The notes beneath the pieces are model-generated. The model worked only from the letters and a program-made list of their open reading frames with translations, was not told the origin of the DNA and made no database searches. A DNA stretch of 64,000 nt from Brevibacillus_H ginsengisoli (lineage in GTDB: Bacteria > Bacillota > Bacilli > Brevibacillales > Brevibacillaceae), in NCBI RefSeq assembly GCF_050113715.1, contig NZ_JBNJQR010000010.1, positions 1 to 64,000 on the forward strand. The letters are read 5' to 3'. Both the position numbers and the translations under genes were made by a program. The number at the start of each line of letters is the position of its first letter. The first letter of the stretch is position 1. This document shows, in pieces, positions 50,865-59,045 of the stretch.

Positions 50865-51752
50865 ATGATTCAACGAAAACCGGAGTGGCTCAAAATTAAT
50901 TTAGTTTCTGGTAAAGAGCTGACCAACTTTAAAGAAATCAAACAAACGATGCGTGGACAAACTTTACATACAGTATGTGAAGAAGCGAGATGCCCGAACA
51001 TCCACGAATGTTGGGCAAACAAGACAGCCACCTTCATGATCTTGGGAGATATCTGTACGAGGGCTTGCCGATTCTGCGCAGTCAAAACAGGCTTGCCGAC
51101 AGAGCTTGATCTTGCCGAACCGGAGCGTGTAGCCGAAGCAGCGGAGACAATGGGTTTGAAGCACGTCGTCGTTACATCTGTTGCCCGTGATGATTTGGAG
51201 GATGGAGGTGCGGGGATTTTTGCCGCTACCATTGAGGCGATTCGCAGTCGCTTGCCTTTCGCCACCATTGAGGTTCTGATACCGGATTTCCAAGGTAATT
51301 GGGACGCTTTGCGAGTCGTAATGGACGCGAAGCCCGATGTGCTGAATCACAACATTGAATCGGTTCGCCGACTTTCCGACCGAGTACGTGCCCGTGCCAA
51401 GTATGACCGGACCATAGAACTTCTGCGACGCGCCAAAGAAATGCAACCGACCATCCCGACCAAATCGAGCCTAATGATTGGTGTAGGTGAGAGCGTTGAA
51501 GAAATTATCGAGACCATGGATGATTTGCGCGTCGTAGACGTGAACATCATGACCATCGGACAATACCTTCAACCTACCAAGAAGCATATTGCGGTAGAAA
51601 AATACTACCATCCAGATGAGTTTCGCCAGTTGAAGGAAGAAGGAATGACACGCGGATTCAGTCACGTGGAAGCTGGACCGCTTGTGCGCAGTTCCTATCA
51701 TGCGCACGAACAAGCGGATGCCGCAAAACAAACCATTGCAAACAAGCGGTAA
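50865..51752 (+). CDS. lipA: lipoyl synthase
   Basis: A 295-residue radical-SAM enzyme that inserts two sulfurs into protein-bound octanoyl groups. The auxiliary cluster motif is CEEARCPNIHEC, the radical-SAM motif CTRACRFC, and the C-terminal RSSYHAHE holds the Ser ligand typical of LipA. It starts at ATG 50865, 11 bp after AGGAG; the GTG at 50853 is too close to that site. The gene is followed by a terminator and then by the yutC, yutD genes as in Bacillus. Cytosolic; two [4Fe-4S] clusters expected. Confidence 0.97.
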   Translation: MIQRKPEWLKINLVSGKELTNFKEIKQTMRGQTLHTVCEEARCPNIHECWANKTATFMILGDICTRACRFCAVKTGLPTELDLAEPERVAEAAETMGLKHVVVTSVARDDLEDGGAGIFAATIEAIRSRLPFATIEVLIPDFQGNWDALRVVMDAKPDVLNHNIESVRRLSDRVRARAKYDRTIELLRRAKEMQPTIPTKSSLMIGVGESVEEIIETMDDLRVVDVNIMTIGQYLQPTKKHIAVEKYYHPDEFRQLKEEGMTRGFSHVEAGPLVRSSYHAHEQADAAKQTIANKR

Positions 51753-51758
51753 GCTGAA

Positions 51759-51814
51759 TTAAAAGGCAGTCCCCCAAGTCATTTTAAAGACATAGGGGAC
51801 TGCCTCTTTTTAAG
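51759..51814 (+). terminator. terminator after lipA
   Basis: AGGCAGTCCCC...GGGGACTGCCT with CTTTTT. The stem is long and GC-rich. Confidence 0.9.
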
Positions 51815-51853
51815 TCGAGAGTCGCCCCGGCTTTTACCTTGATTGCCAAAGTT

Positions 51854-52708
51854 TTATTTCCCAGTTGTTTTGGTACCAGACGGGTTGGCTCGTCCGCGCA
51901 TTTGCTCGGTATCCGTCGACCCTCCGAAGCTGCGGATCAAATTGTCGATTTGGCGATCTTCATGAGGGGATGCTACGTTCACGTTGGAAGAACGCGAATA
52001 GACTCTTGTCATTTCATCGATCATTTGTTGATTGTCGGTTACGTATACCTTGAACCATCGGGGAGAGACAGACATCGCGTTTGTGCGAACTTTTGGATTG
52101 GCTGTTTTTGCGTTTGGGCCATCCGATTTGATTCCCACGAAGATTTCTTTATCGGTTACCAATACGGTTGAGCTCTTAACACCAGGGACACCAACCGTTA
52201 CGTTACCGACAACCTGTGCCAGCACATCACGATCAACATAATAGCTATTTAAGTGATCGCTGTTCGTCCGTTGGTAGTTGGTATCTAGTTTGGAATATCC
52301 TATGCGAGGCATCGTATGACCAGAAGTCCCTGTAGTGCCAGCAGTAGTGACACCGCCAGTTTTATACATCGAATCATTCATTCGATAATTTGCGCGATCG
52401 CCTGCCCGGAGCGCATTCGTTCCGCTTGCGTTGTAGATCGTCCCGTAAGGTCCTGACCCAGAGCCCAGTGTTCCGTATTGATTGCCACGGATGGGGGTGT
52501 TGTATCGCGCGCCCCCCAGAGCAGGACCATTCGTTAGCGTGCCAGAATAGCCGCCCGTCATGTAATTGGTCTGAGTGGAGTAATTGGTGTAGGGCGCCGA
52601 TTGGTAAGAAGTAGTGCCATAACGGTTGTCAGGCGCAGCCGTATTTCCACAGGCGGTAGCAAGTAAGGCAAATCCGGCAATTGTGAGGGAAAGCCACTGC
52701 TTTTTCAT
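51854..52708 (-). CDS. yutC: YhcN/YlaJ-family sporulation lipoprotein (YutC position)
   Basis: A 284-residue lipoprotein: the signal is MKKQWLSLTIAGFALLATAC with the lipobox LATAC. A low-complexity Tyr/Gly/Asn/Thr-rich region (about residues 30-140) follows, then the conserved YhcN/YlaJ domain (VDRDVLAQVVGNVTVGVPGV, SSTVLVTDKEIFVGI, NPKVRTNAMSVSPRWFKVYV, RQIDNLIRSFGG). This family is found in spore membranes or the germination apparatus. GGAGGTGTATCCA precedes the ATG at 52708. It occupies the yutC place next to lipA and yutD. Confidence 0.83.
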   Translation of the reverse strand: MKKQWLSLTIAGFALLATACGNTAAPDNRYGTTSYQSAPYTNYSTQTNYMTGGYSGTLTNGPALGGARYNTPIRGNQYGTLGSGSGPYGTIYNASGTNALRAGDRANYRMNDSMYKTGGVTTAGTTGTSGHTMPRIGYSKLDTNYQRTNSDHLNSYYVDRDVLAQVVGNVTVGVPGVKSSTVLVTDKEIFVGIKSDGPNAKTANPKVRTNAMSVSPRWFKVYVTDNQQMIDEMTRVYSRSSNVNVASPHEDRQIDNLIRSFGGSTDTEQMRGRANPSGTKTTGK

Positions 52709-52834
52709 TGGATACACCTCCTGCCAAGTAGGTTGCCCGTCAATCGCAACGAGTTTGTGTGGGAATATTATGTCCACGACCTGAAAATGTGGTAAGATGG
52801 GGGCAGATTGTTCTCGTAAAGGAGGAAGCTTGCT

Positions 52835-53482
52835 TTGATTCGCACACAAGCTGGAGTATATGAACTTGTGGATGAAGGTCGTAATGGCTGGAACCCCGAA
52901 GCGTTCAAAGAGCGCTATAGTGATATTTTAGATAAGTATGATTATATTGTGGGGGATTGGGGGTACAGTCAGCTAAGGCTGCGTGGCTTCTACGAGAACA
53001 CAAATAAAAAAATACCGTTTGAACAAAAAATTGTCGCTTTAGATGAATACCTTCAGGAATTTTGCAATTTTGGATGCGCCTACTTTGTTCTGAAAAAAGT
53101 TCGAACATTGGGTACTCATCCGTTTACACAGGAAGAACAAGAAGCCGTTGCGTTGCAAGAAGCCCAAGCGGCTGAAAACGTTACGCCCGAGTCTTCTTCC
53201 CGATATGATCGCAGACAAAATCCTCGTTTTGAACGAACCAAAAACCAGCGTTCACGTCAAGAACGACCTGATCGTTCCAATAAAGAACAGTCTTCGGGTG
53301 ATAAAACGGATAAAAATCAGAGGCAACCACGACAAGATGGCAAGGAACGCTCTGACAAACCATTCCGAGGAGAGCGACCAAATAAAGATCGCCGGAACAA
53401 CTCAAACAACCGTCCCAATCGGGATAAAGTCGTAAGTGATGCCGGTTCCCCAGCTGGTCGTCGATTTGAGGATAAAAAATAA
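52835..53482 (+). CDS. yutD: YutD-family protein with basic disordered tail
   Basis: A 215-residue protein. The N-terminal 95 residues are the YutD/DUF1027 domain (YELVDEGRNGWNPEAFKERY, YIVGDWGYSQLRLRGFY and CNFGCAYFVLKK). The remaining 120 residues are an Arg/Asp/Asn/Gln-rich, disordered tail with RxxRP-type repeats, resembling RNA-binding tails of DEAD helicases; this is longer than usual for the family. It begins with TTG, set by AAAGGAGGAAGC. Function unknown; gene order lipA-yutC-yutD is conserved in Bacillus. Confidence 0.85.
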   Translation: MIRTQAGVYELVDEGRNGWNPEAFKERYSDILDKYDYIVGDWGYSQLRLRGFYENTNKKIPFEQKIVALDEYLQEFCNFGCAYFVLKKVRTLGTHPFTQEEQEAVALQEAQAAENVTPESSSRYDRRQNPRFERTKNQRSRQERPDRSNKEQSSGDKTDKNQRQPRQDGKERSDKPFRGERPNKDRRNNSNNRPNRDKVVSDAGSPAGRRFEDKK

Positions 53483-53484
53483 AA

Positions 53485-53523
53485 AAACGAACCAGACCGT
53501 TTCAGTCTGGTTCGTTTTTTTTA
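53485..53523 (+). terminator. terminator after yutD
   Basis: AACGAACCAGAC...GTCTGGTTCGTT with T8. Confidence 0.9.
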
Positions 53524-53525
53524 TT

Positions 53526-53803
53526 GGAAAGTTTAATCGCTTTACAGGTAAAGGTATTAAACTTTCCTTCCATTCGCGCAAGCCCGTCAAGAAAAGACTT
53601 CGTCCGCTTGCCCCCTCTCATCGGGGGGTTGAAACACAGTCTCCTTGGAAGTGATACTTAGAGAAGGAAAGGAGAAAGGGAAAAAAGGCGCCACCCAACC
53701 CGTAGGGCGCGAAGCGTTTGGCGACTCCCTTTCGGATTGAGTGAGCGGACTTTTCAACATCATTGCGAACTTCCACAGAGCGAAAAGGGACGAGGTCTTT
53801 TCT
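53526..53803 (+). repeat. palindromic repeat element, copy F (type 1) with 26-bp insert
   Basis: Stem-loop at 53526-53567 (GGAAAGTTTAATCGCTTTAC, AG, GTAAAGGTATTAAACTTTCC), linker GCGCAAGCCCGTC, core from AGAAAAGACTTCGTCC (53590) to GGACGAGGTCTTTTCT (53803). Relative to A, B and E it has 26 extra bases at 53612-53637 (CCCCTCTCATCGGGGGGTTG then AAACAC). The core end is 6 bp from the TAG stop of the minus-strand gene at 53810. The stretch 53483-53809 has no gene. Confidence 0.85.
53612..53637 (+). repeat. CRISPR-repeat-like short palindrome inserted in copy F
   Basis: CCCCTCTCATCGGGGGGTTG plus AAACAC has the look of a CRISPR repeat (CCCC...GGGG hairpin followed by TTGAAAC). A related unit is at 61432-61455. 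There is no array or cas gene near either site. Confidence 0.6.
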
Positions 53804-53809
53804 TATGCC

Positions 53810-54187
53810 CTAGACCATCTCATCGTGTTCCTGTTCATGATCTTCGAAATCAGCCATAACAGGTTGTGCGGACTGGTATTGTTCTGCCCCTGCGTAGGCG
53901 TACGGAGAGTACGGAGAGTATGGATAAGGGGTTGGGTACGGATATGGCGGGTATGGAGAATATGACGGATAAGGTGGATAGTAGGGTTGATAATACGGTG
54001 AATAGTACGGGTAGTAATTATAATTAGGCGCTGTCATGAATGGGAAGAAACCGCCTACACTACTCGGACTTTCAATTCTTCTTCGTCTTCCAAACCCCAT
54101 GGTTGGAACTGCATCAGGTGAATATTGTTCTGGTTGACCATTTTGATAATTGACATAAGATGGTTTTGGTTGATTAGGATAAGGCAT
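53810..54187 (-). CDS. Tyr/Pro-rich low-complexity protein, possibly a spore-coat type
   Basis: A 125-residue protein. The middle half (about residues 48-95) is made almost wholly of Tyr, Pro and Ser (YPYYSPYYQPYYPP-type repeats), flanked by an Arg cluster (GFGRRRRIES) and an acidic C-terminal tail (DFEDHEQEHDEM). No signal peptide. Such compositions are common in spore coat and crust proteins, which are cross-linked through Tyr, so a coat role is possible. GAGGAG lies 11-14 bp upstream; GTG at 54190 or ATG at 54187 is the start. It lies in a sporulation-rich region. Confidence 0.65.
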   Translation of the reverse strand: MPYPNQPKPSYVNYQNGQPEQYSPDAVPTMGFGRRRRIESPSSVGGFFPFMTAPNYNYYPYYSPYYQPYYPPYPSYSPYPPYPYPTPYPYSPYSPYAYAGAEQYQSAQPVMADFEDHEQEHDEMV

Positions 54188-54299
54188 CACTAGTATCGAC
54201 GCTCCTCACATTTCGCTTTATATCTGGTGCTTCGATGCTAGTATACGAAGTGGCCATTCAATAGGCGCATGTCCTGTTAAAAATGGGCAAATGAATCGT

Positions 54300-55922
54300 C
54301 TAAGCCGCTTTCTTATCTCTTGTGCCGGAAAGCTTGATCGGCTTGAGAAACAAGGTCAACACTGCACCTAATATGACAAAAATTAAACCAAACTGAAAAA
54401 CACCGTGAAGAGACGTTACCAATGTTGATTTTAAAACTGGCACGATCATTTGCTGGATGGCTTGAGGAATCTTTTCCAATGTTTCTGGACTTAACAACAT
54501 GGAGTATAAGCCCTGTGGGGATTCCTGAATCATGCGTTCAAACTGTGCCACCATGTCATGAGCCTGCGGCGGCAGCTTTTCGAGTGTAGGAATTAATTGA
54601 TCGGTTAACAAAAGGGTGGAGCGATGGTTCATAACGGCTCCCAAAATCGTCATTCCGAACGTACCGCCGATTTGACGGAAAAACTGACTGGAGGAAGTGA
54701 CAACACCCAGCTGGGACCTGGGGAAAGACTCTTGCAAAGCCAAGGTAAGAACAGGCATGACGAGCCCCATTCCCAAACCAAGAACAGCCATAAAGCTCAT
54801 GGCGACGAGTTTCGTGGTGTCAATTGACATGGTAGAGAGTAAATAGAAACCCACTGCCATTACACACATCCCGATGACTACTTGCGTTTTCACGCCAATT
54901 TTTCGAACAAGCCGTCCCCCAATAATACTCATAAGCATCAGCGATAACATCATCGGCATCATCATGGTTCCTGATTGCGAAGGACTCATTCCAATAATCC
55001 CTTGCATGAAAAGCGGAACAAACATAATAGCCCCGAACATGCCAATGGACATCAGGAAACCAATTCCGTTAAGCACCGAGAAGGTTCTGTGTTTGAACAA
55101 GTGCATCGGAAGAATAGGCTCGCTTGTTCTGGATTCAATGACTATAAACCAGGCAAGAAACACAATAGACAAGGCGAACAAGGAGAGGATTTGCCAAGAG
55201 CCCCAAGGATAATCCTTGCCTCCGAAGGTCAATGCAAGCAGCATGCTGACAACACCGACAATCATGGTAAACATGCCGGCGATATCAAATTTAACAGGCC
55301 CCTCCAATTTTTTGTTGTGCAGACCCATACTGATCAGAACAATGGCGAGAATTCCAACGGGCATATTAATATAAAACACCCATCTCCAGTTGGCCGCATC
55401 CACAATCCATCCACCGACTTGCGGGCCTAGAATTGAAGAAAGACCAAATACGGCGCCAAATACCCCTTGCCATTTGGCCCGCTCAGCCCCTGTGAAAATA
55501 TCGCCAATAATCACCATCGCCATTGGCATCATTACACCACCGCCAATCCCTTGAAGACCGCGGAAGATGATTAGTTGAGTCATATCATTGGACATGCCAC
55601 ATAGAGCGGAACCAATCAGGAAGATGATAATCCCGGTAACATAAACCGATTTTCTCCCTATTAAATCGGCTAATTTCCCCGCAATTGGAACGACAGAGGT
55701 TGATGAAAGCATATAAGCGGTTGTGAGCCATGTCATTAAACTAAGTCCACCTAACTCACCAACGATCCGAGGCATCGCTGTTCCGACAATGGTATTATCG
55801 AGTGAGGCGAATAGCATGGCTACCAAGAGTCCAGAGATGAGGATTCCACGATGCTTGGTACTGCTCTGGCTCAATTCGTCTTGGTTTATGATTGGTTCTG
55901 ACGATGAGTTTTCCTTTACCAT
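54300..55922 (-). CDS. MFS multidrug efflux transporter, DHA2/EmrB-type, 14 TM
   Basis: A 540-residue membrane transporter of the drug:H+ antiporter-2 family. The motif LDNTIVGTAMPRIVGELGG (motif D1), GKLADLIGRKSVYVTG (motif A) and RGLQGIGGGVMMPMA (motif B), then GPQVGGWIVDAANWRWVFYIN (motif C; read in parts) are all in place, with about 14 hydrophobic segments. It should export toxic compounds by proton exchange. The ATG at 55922 follows GGAGTG; the longer frame has 40 extra residues that are not supported. An AT-rich inverted repeat at 56000-56032 upstream is a likely operator for an unlinked repressor. Confidence 0.9.
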   Translation of the reverse strand: MVKENSSSEPIINQDELSQSSTKHRGILISGLLVAMLFASLDNTIVGTAMPRIVGELGGLSLMTWLTTAYMLSSTSVVPIAGKLADLIGRKSVYVTGIIIFLIGSALCGMSNDMTQLIIFRGLQGIGGGVMMPMAMVIIGDIFTGAERAKWQGVFGAVFGLSSILGPQVGGWIVDAANWRWVFYINMPVGILAIVLISMGLHNKKLEGPVKFDIAGMFTMIVGVVSMLLALTFGGKDYPWGSWQILSLFALSIVFLAWFIVIESRTSEPILPMHLFKHRTFSVLNGIGFLMSIGMFGAIMFVPLFMQGIIGMSPSQSGTMMMPMMLSLMLMSIIGGRLVRKIGVKTQVVIGMCVMAVGFYLLSTMSIDTTKLVAMSFMAVLGLGMGLVMPVLTLALQESFPRSQLGVVTSSSQFFRQIGGTFGMTILGAVMNHRSTLLLTDQLIPTLEKLPPQAHDMVAQFERMIQESPQGLYSMLLSPETLEKIPQAIQQMIVPVLKSTLVTSLHGVFQFGLIFVILGAVLTLFLKPIKLSGTRDKKAA

Positions 55923-55999
55923 GTGATTCACTCCATTTCCTTTATGGTCTATATTCTTTTCCAATTGGGACATTCTGACGCACTGGACAAAAAATAAAT

Positions 56000-56032
56000 A
56001 TTTAATGTGTTTAAATATAAAACATATTAAAT
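56000..56032 (-). promoter_or_regulatory. inverted repeat upstream of the MFS exporter gene
   Basis: ATTTAATGTGTTTA (56000-56013) and AAAACATATTAAAT (56019-56032) are complementary at 12 of 14 positions. The form, AT-rich with 5-bp spacing, is typical of MarR-type operators. It lies about 80 bp upstream of the exporter start. Confidence 0.45.
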
Positions 56033-56091
56033 AAATGAGCAACCCTGATTGGTTGGTAAGTATTAGGTGGTTTGCTTGTTAAGGGAAAAAT

Positions 56092-56124
56092 TAAAAGGGA
56101 TAGCCTTTGGCTATCCCTTTTTCA
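56092..56124. terminator. bidirectional terminator near the DUF3055 gene
   Basis: AAAAGGGATAGCC-TTT-GGCTATCCCTTTT, symmetric, ends the DUF3055 transcript 10 bp after its stop. Confidence 0.88.
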
Positions 56125-56134
56125 TATTCAATTA

Positions 56135-56404
56135 CTACATCGTCTTTTGCAAAAAAGAAATTAACTCTTCCGCTTCCTCGGGGGACAGTTGGAAAGCGAA
56201 TTCAATATAGCCCTCTTCGCCTAAATCATCGGCTCCAATAATGGCGCTTCTGCCATTTTGAATATTGACGACCAATTGTTTTCCATAGAAACGGGAGGTG
56301 GTGGTAATCGCCAGATCAAAACGGGTGGTGTTCCCGATAAAGCTAACAAAACGCGTTTTCGTCTCTTCAGACTCATCGTAAAGATAAAATACATCGTCAG
56401 ACAT
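56135..56404 (-). CDS. DUF3055 protein
   Basis: An 89-residue cytosolic protein of the DUF3055 (SAV0927) family. The pieces FYLYDESEETKTRFVSFIG, TRFDLAITTT, GKQLVVNIQNGRSAIIGADD and LSPEEAEELISFLQ are typical. It is found in many Bacillales next to glpX and the yut genes, with no known function. It starts 11 bp after the glpX stop on the same strand, so they form an operon. A terminator follows. Confidence 0.85.
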   Translation of the reverse strand: MSDDVFYLYDESEETKTRFVSFIGNTTRFDLAITTTSRFYGKQLVVNIQNGRSAIIGADDLGEEGYIEFAFQLSPEEAEELISFLQKTM

Positions 56405-56415
56405 TCAATGTTCAC

Positions 56416-57390
56416 CTACTCCCAAACCAGATTTGGTTTATGTTCTAGATTATGCAAAGCGCGAATAAAGCGGAGGGTTTTTGTTTTGGCGCGCATGACG
56501 ATCGAGTAAGTTTCCGCAGTGTCGTCTCCAAGGAATCGAACGCCCTGCAGCAGTTCACCATCGGATACGCCTGTAGCGGCAAAAATCGCATCGTCGCCTT
56601 TTACTAAGTCGGACAATTGAAGGATTTGCTCAGGGTCGGATAGGCCCATTTTAATGCAACGCGCGCGCTCTTCATCGTTTTGCGGTTTCAACTGGGCTTG
56701 CATATCGCCGCCAAGTGATTTGATCGCCGCTGCACTGATGACTCCTTCAGGGGCTCCGCCTATTCCTATGAATAAATCAATCCCGGAAGATGGCATGCAG
56801 GCTGCGATCGCCGCTCCCACATCACCGTCTCCAAACAACTTTACGCGGGCACCTTTTTCTCGGACAGCTTCGATCAGGTGCTGATGACGATCCCGTTCCT
56901 GAATAATGACGGTTACGTCCTGAATTCGCTTATTATTGGCATCCGCCACAATTTCGATCATTCGTTCTATTGGATCATTCAGATGAATGCGTCCTGCGGC
57001 ACGAGGACCGACAGCCATCTTCATCATATACATATCAGGAGCATGCAGTAAGGTTCCCTTGTCACCTATTGCGAGAACCGACATTGCGTTGCTATGCCCC
57101 TTGGCGACAATCGTGGTTCCTTCCAATGGATCGACAGCCACATCAACTTCTGGCCCGTCAGAAGCTAAATCGCCTAGCTTTTCACCGATATAAAGCATTG
57201 GAGCTTCGTCTAGTTCGCCTTCACCGATGACAACCGTACCACGCATGTGAATGGTGTCGAACATCGCGCGCATCGCACTGGTTGCTGCTCCGTCTGCCTC
57301 ATTTTTTTTCCCTCGACCAAGCCATTGGGCGGAAGCAAGTGCGGCAACCTCCGTTACGCGAACTACTTCCAAAGCCAATTCCCTATCCAT
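56416..57390 (-). CDS. glpX: fructose-1,6-bisphosphatase, class II
   Basis: A 324-residue class II FBPase. Metal and substrate motifs are GEGELDEAPMLYIGE, DVAVDPLEGTTIVAKG, GIGGAPEGVISAAAIK and a C-terminal TGVSDGELLQGVRF. It converts fructose 1,6-bisphosphate to fructose 6-phosphate in gluconeogenesis. GGGAGG lies 6 bp before the ATG at 57390; the longer frame upstream is not supported. It is followed by DUF3055 on the same strand. An upstream region of about 250 bp has no clear regulatory motif. Confidence 0.95.
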   Translation of the reverse strand: MDRELALEVVRVTEVAALASAQWLGRGKKNEADGAATSAMRAMFDTIHMRGTVVIGEGELDEAPMLYIGEKLGDLASDGPEVDVAVDPLEGTTIVAKGHSNAMSVLAIGDKGTLLHAPDMYMMKMAVGPRAAGRIHLNDPIERMIEIVADANNKRIQDVTVIIQERDRHQHLIEAVREKGARVKLFGDGDVGAAIAACMPSSGIDLFIGIGGAPEGVISAAAIKSLGGDMQAQLKPQNDEERARCIKMGLSDPEQILQLSDLVKGDDAIFAATGVSDGELLQGVRFLGDDTAETYSIVMRAKTKTLRFIRALHNLEHKPNLVWE

Positions 57391-57649
57391 GATTGTCCTC
57401 CCTTGTGTTCGTAAATCTGAAAGTATATAAGTTTCTGATTTACATAAGCGCAACTACGGCTCTGCTGTCGCCAAAGGCTTAGGCATAGCCTAGTTTTCTA
57501 ATAACCATTCTGCAAATTCCTATCTATTGTAGCACAGTTTGTAGAATGGCGAAGATTCGTGTTGAATCTTCCTTTTATTTCTTCTAATATTAGGATAGGT
57601 TTGGTAAAAAAAATCAGCAACTAGGGAGTCACATGTTAAGGAGGCCAGC

Positions 57650-58993
57650 ATGTATCAAAGGACGAGCAAGGGCTGGGAGAAACTGAAGCTGTGGATGCAA
57701 ATGGTTTTTCCGTCCTCTGTAATGAAAATGTTTCCTCCGCATTTTATTATGAGAGACGTCGTTCAAGGACAGATTGAGAAGTGGAATCACAAAGGAAAAC
57801 GTTGTATTCTCCTTTTTTTTGACGTGAAAAAGTACGGTGAAATCAAGTCCTTATACCCTCGACATGCCTTATTGCAAATTGAAGAATCCATTTTGGAAGC
57901 TTTCCGAACCATCGTCACAAAACATATTTCCGATCAGGAATTGTTAGCTGTTCAACAGTTTTACGACGATGATTTTATTATCCTATTAAAAGAAGAAGAT
58001 ACGAGCTATACTTCCCAAGAATTGCAACAGTTGATAGACGTAATGAAGAACGAACTGGAGCAAGAAATTGCCGTTCGGATCTCAGCGTTCACTGATAATC
58101 GGATTGAATTTCACTCCTCTTATGTCTGGATTGACGCCGGACAAGAAGATGTCCATGACGCCATTCAAAAAGCCATACAGGATGCTCGAGCCATGGCCAA
58201 AATGGAGCTCGATTCTAGTATTGGTAATTTTCGCGCGGAGATTCGCAAGATTATCGAAGAAGAGAACATTCGAGTCGTTGCGCAACCTATTATTTCATTG
58301 GGCTCCGGAGAGATAGAGGGATGGGAAATTCTGACCCGAGGCCCCGAAAATACTCCATATGCGATGCCGCTCAATTTGTTTCATTTTGCATATCAGGCAG
58401 AGATGTTGTTTAGCTTGGAACTGCTTGTGGTGAAAAAGGCACTGGTAGAAATTCAAAAGAAAAAGACAACTTGTCCGATTTTTATTAATGTGACGGTTCC
58501 GACTTTACGCAATCCTCTGTTTTTCTCGCAAGTGGCAAGTTTAATGAAATGCTATACGCATGTCAAACCGGAACAAATTATCTTTGAAATAACCGAAAGG
58601 CACTCGATTGAGGATTTTGAGGTATTCAATCATTCCATGAGTTCGTTTCGTGAAGCCGGCTTTAAGTTTGCCGTAGACGATACGGGAGCAGGTTACGCAA
58701 GTCTCAATATGATTGCCGAAATTATGCCAGATTTTATCAAGATCGACCGATCGATTATTCAAAATATAGACAAGCACGACGTTAAAAACTCCGTCCTCAA
58801 ATCATTGGTTTTATTGGCCAAAAACATCGGATGTGAAGTGGTGGCTGAAGGAATTGAGACAGAGGAAGAAGCGAATGTGCTGTTGGAGAATCAAGTGGAT
58901 TATGCTCAGGGCTTTTTCTTCTCGCGGCCCCAAGAGCCATTTCCTCAATTAGAGGTAAACTGGGTGAACAAGACTAAGATTCCAGCTCAATAG
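57650..58993 (+). CDS. degenerate GGDEF-EAL protein (YkuI-like c-di-GMP phosphodiesterase or receptor)
   Basis: A 447-residue cytosolic protein. Residues of about 50-185 resemble a GGDEF fold in which the signature is YDDDF, hence not active as a cyclase. From about residue 195 an EAL domain follows: EGWEILTRG in place of EALxR, FINVTVP (Asn), FEITERH (Glu), AVDDTGAGYASL (DDFGxGY variant), FIKIDRS (Lys) and EGIET with YAQGFFFSRP (Gln). All metal and substrate residues seem present, so phosphodiesterase activity is plausible. AAGGAGGCCAGC precedes the ATG. It may counteract the diguanylate cyclase at 39023. Similar proteins in Bacillus act as c-di-GMP receptors. Confidence 0.85.
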   Translation: MYQRTSKGWEKLKLWMQMVFPSSVMKMFPPHFIMRDVVQGQIEKWNHKGKRCILLFFDVKKYGEIKSLYPRHALLQIEESILEAFRTIVTKHISDQELLAVQQFYDDDFIILLKEEDTSYTSQELQQLIDVMKNELEQEIAVRISAFTDNRIEFHSSYVWIDAGQEDVHDAIQKAIQDARAMAKMELDSSIGNFRAEIRKIIEEENIRVVAQPIISLGSGEIEGWEILTRGPENTPYAMPLNLFHFAYQAEMLFSLELLVVKKALVEIQKKKTTCPIFINVTVPTLRNPLFFSQVASLMKCYTHVKPEQIIFEITERHSIEDFEVFNHSMSSFREAGFKFAVDDTGAGYASLNMIAEIMPDFIKIDRSIIQNIDKHDVKNSVLKSLVLLAKNIGCEVVAEGIETEEEANVLLENQVDYAQGFFFSRPQEPFPQLEVNWVNKTKIPAQ

Positions 58994-59001
58994 AAAAGTG
59001 T

Positions 59002-59032
59002 AAGCCTCCTAGCTACTCGTTAGGAGGCTTTC
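59002..59032. terminator. terminator between the EAL gene and the DUF4349 gene
   Basis: AAGCCTCCTA...TAGGAGGCTT. Symmetric and between two converging genes. Confidence 0.85.
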
Positions 59033-59045
59033 GTATTCCTTTCCT

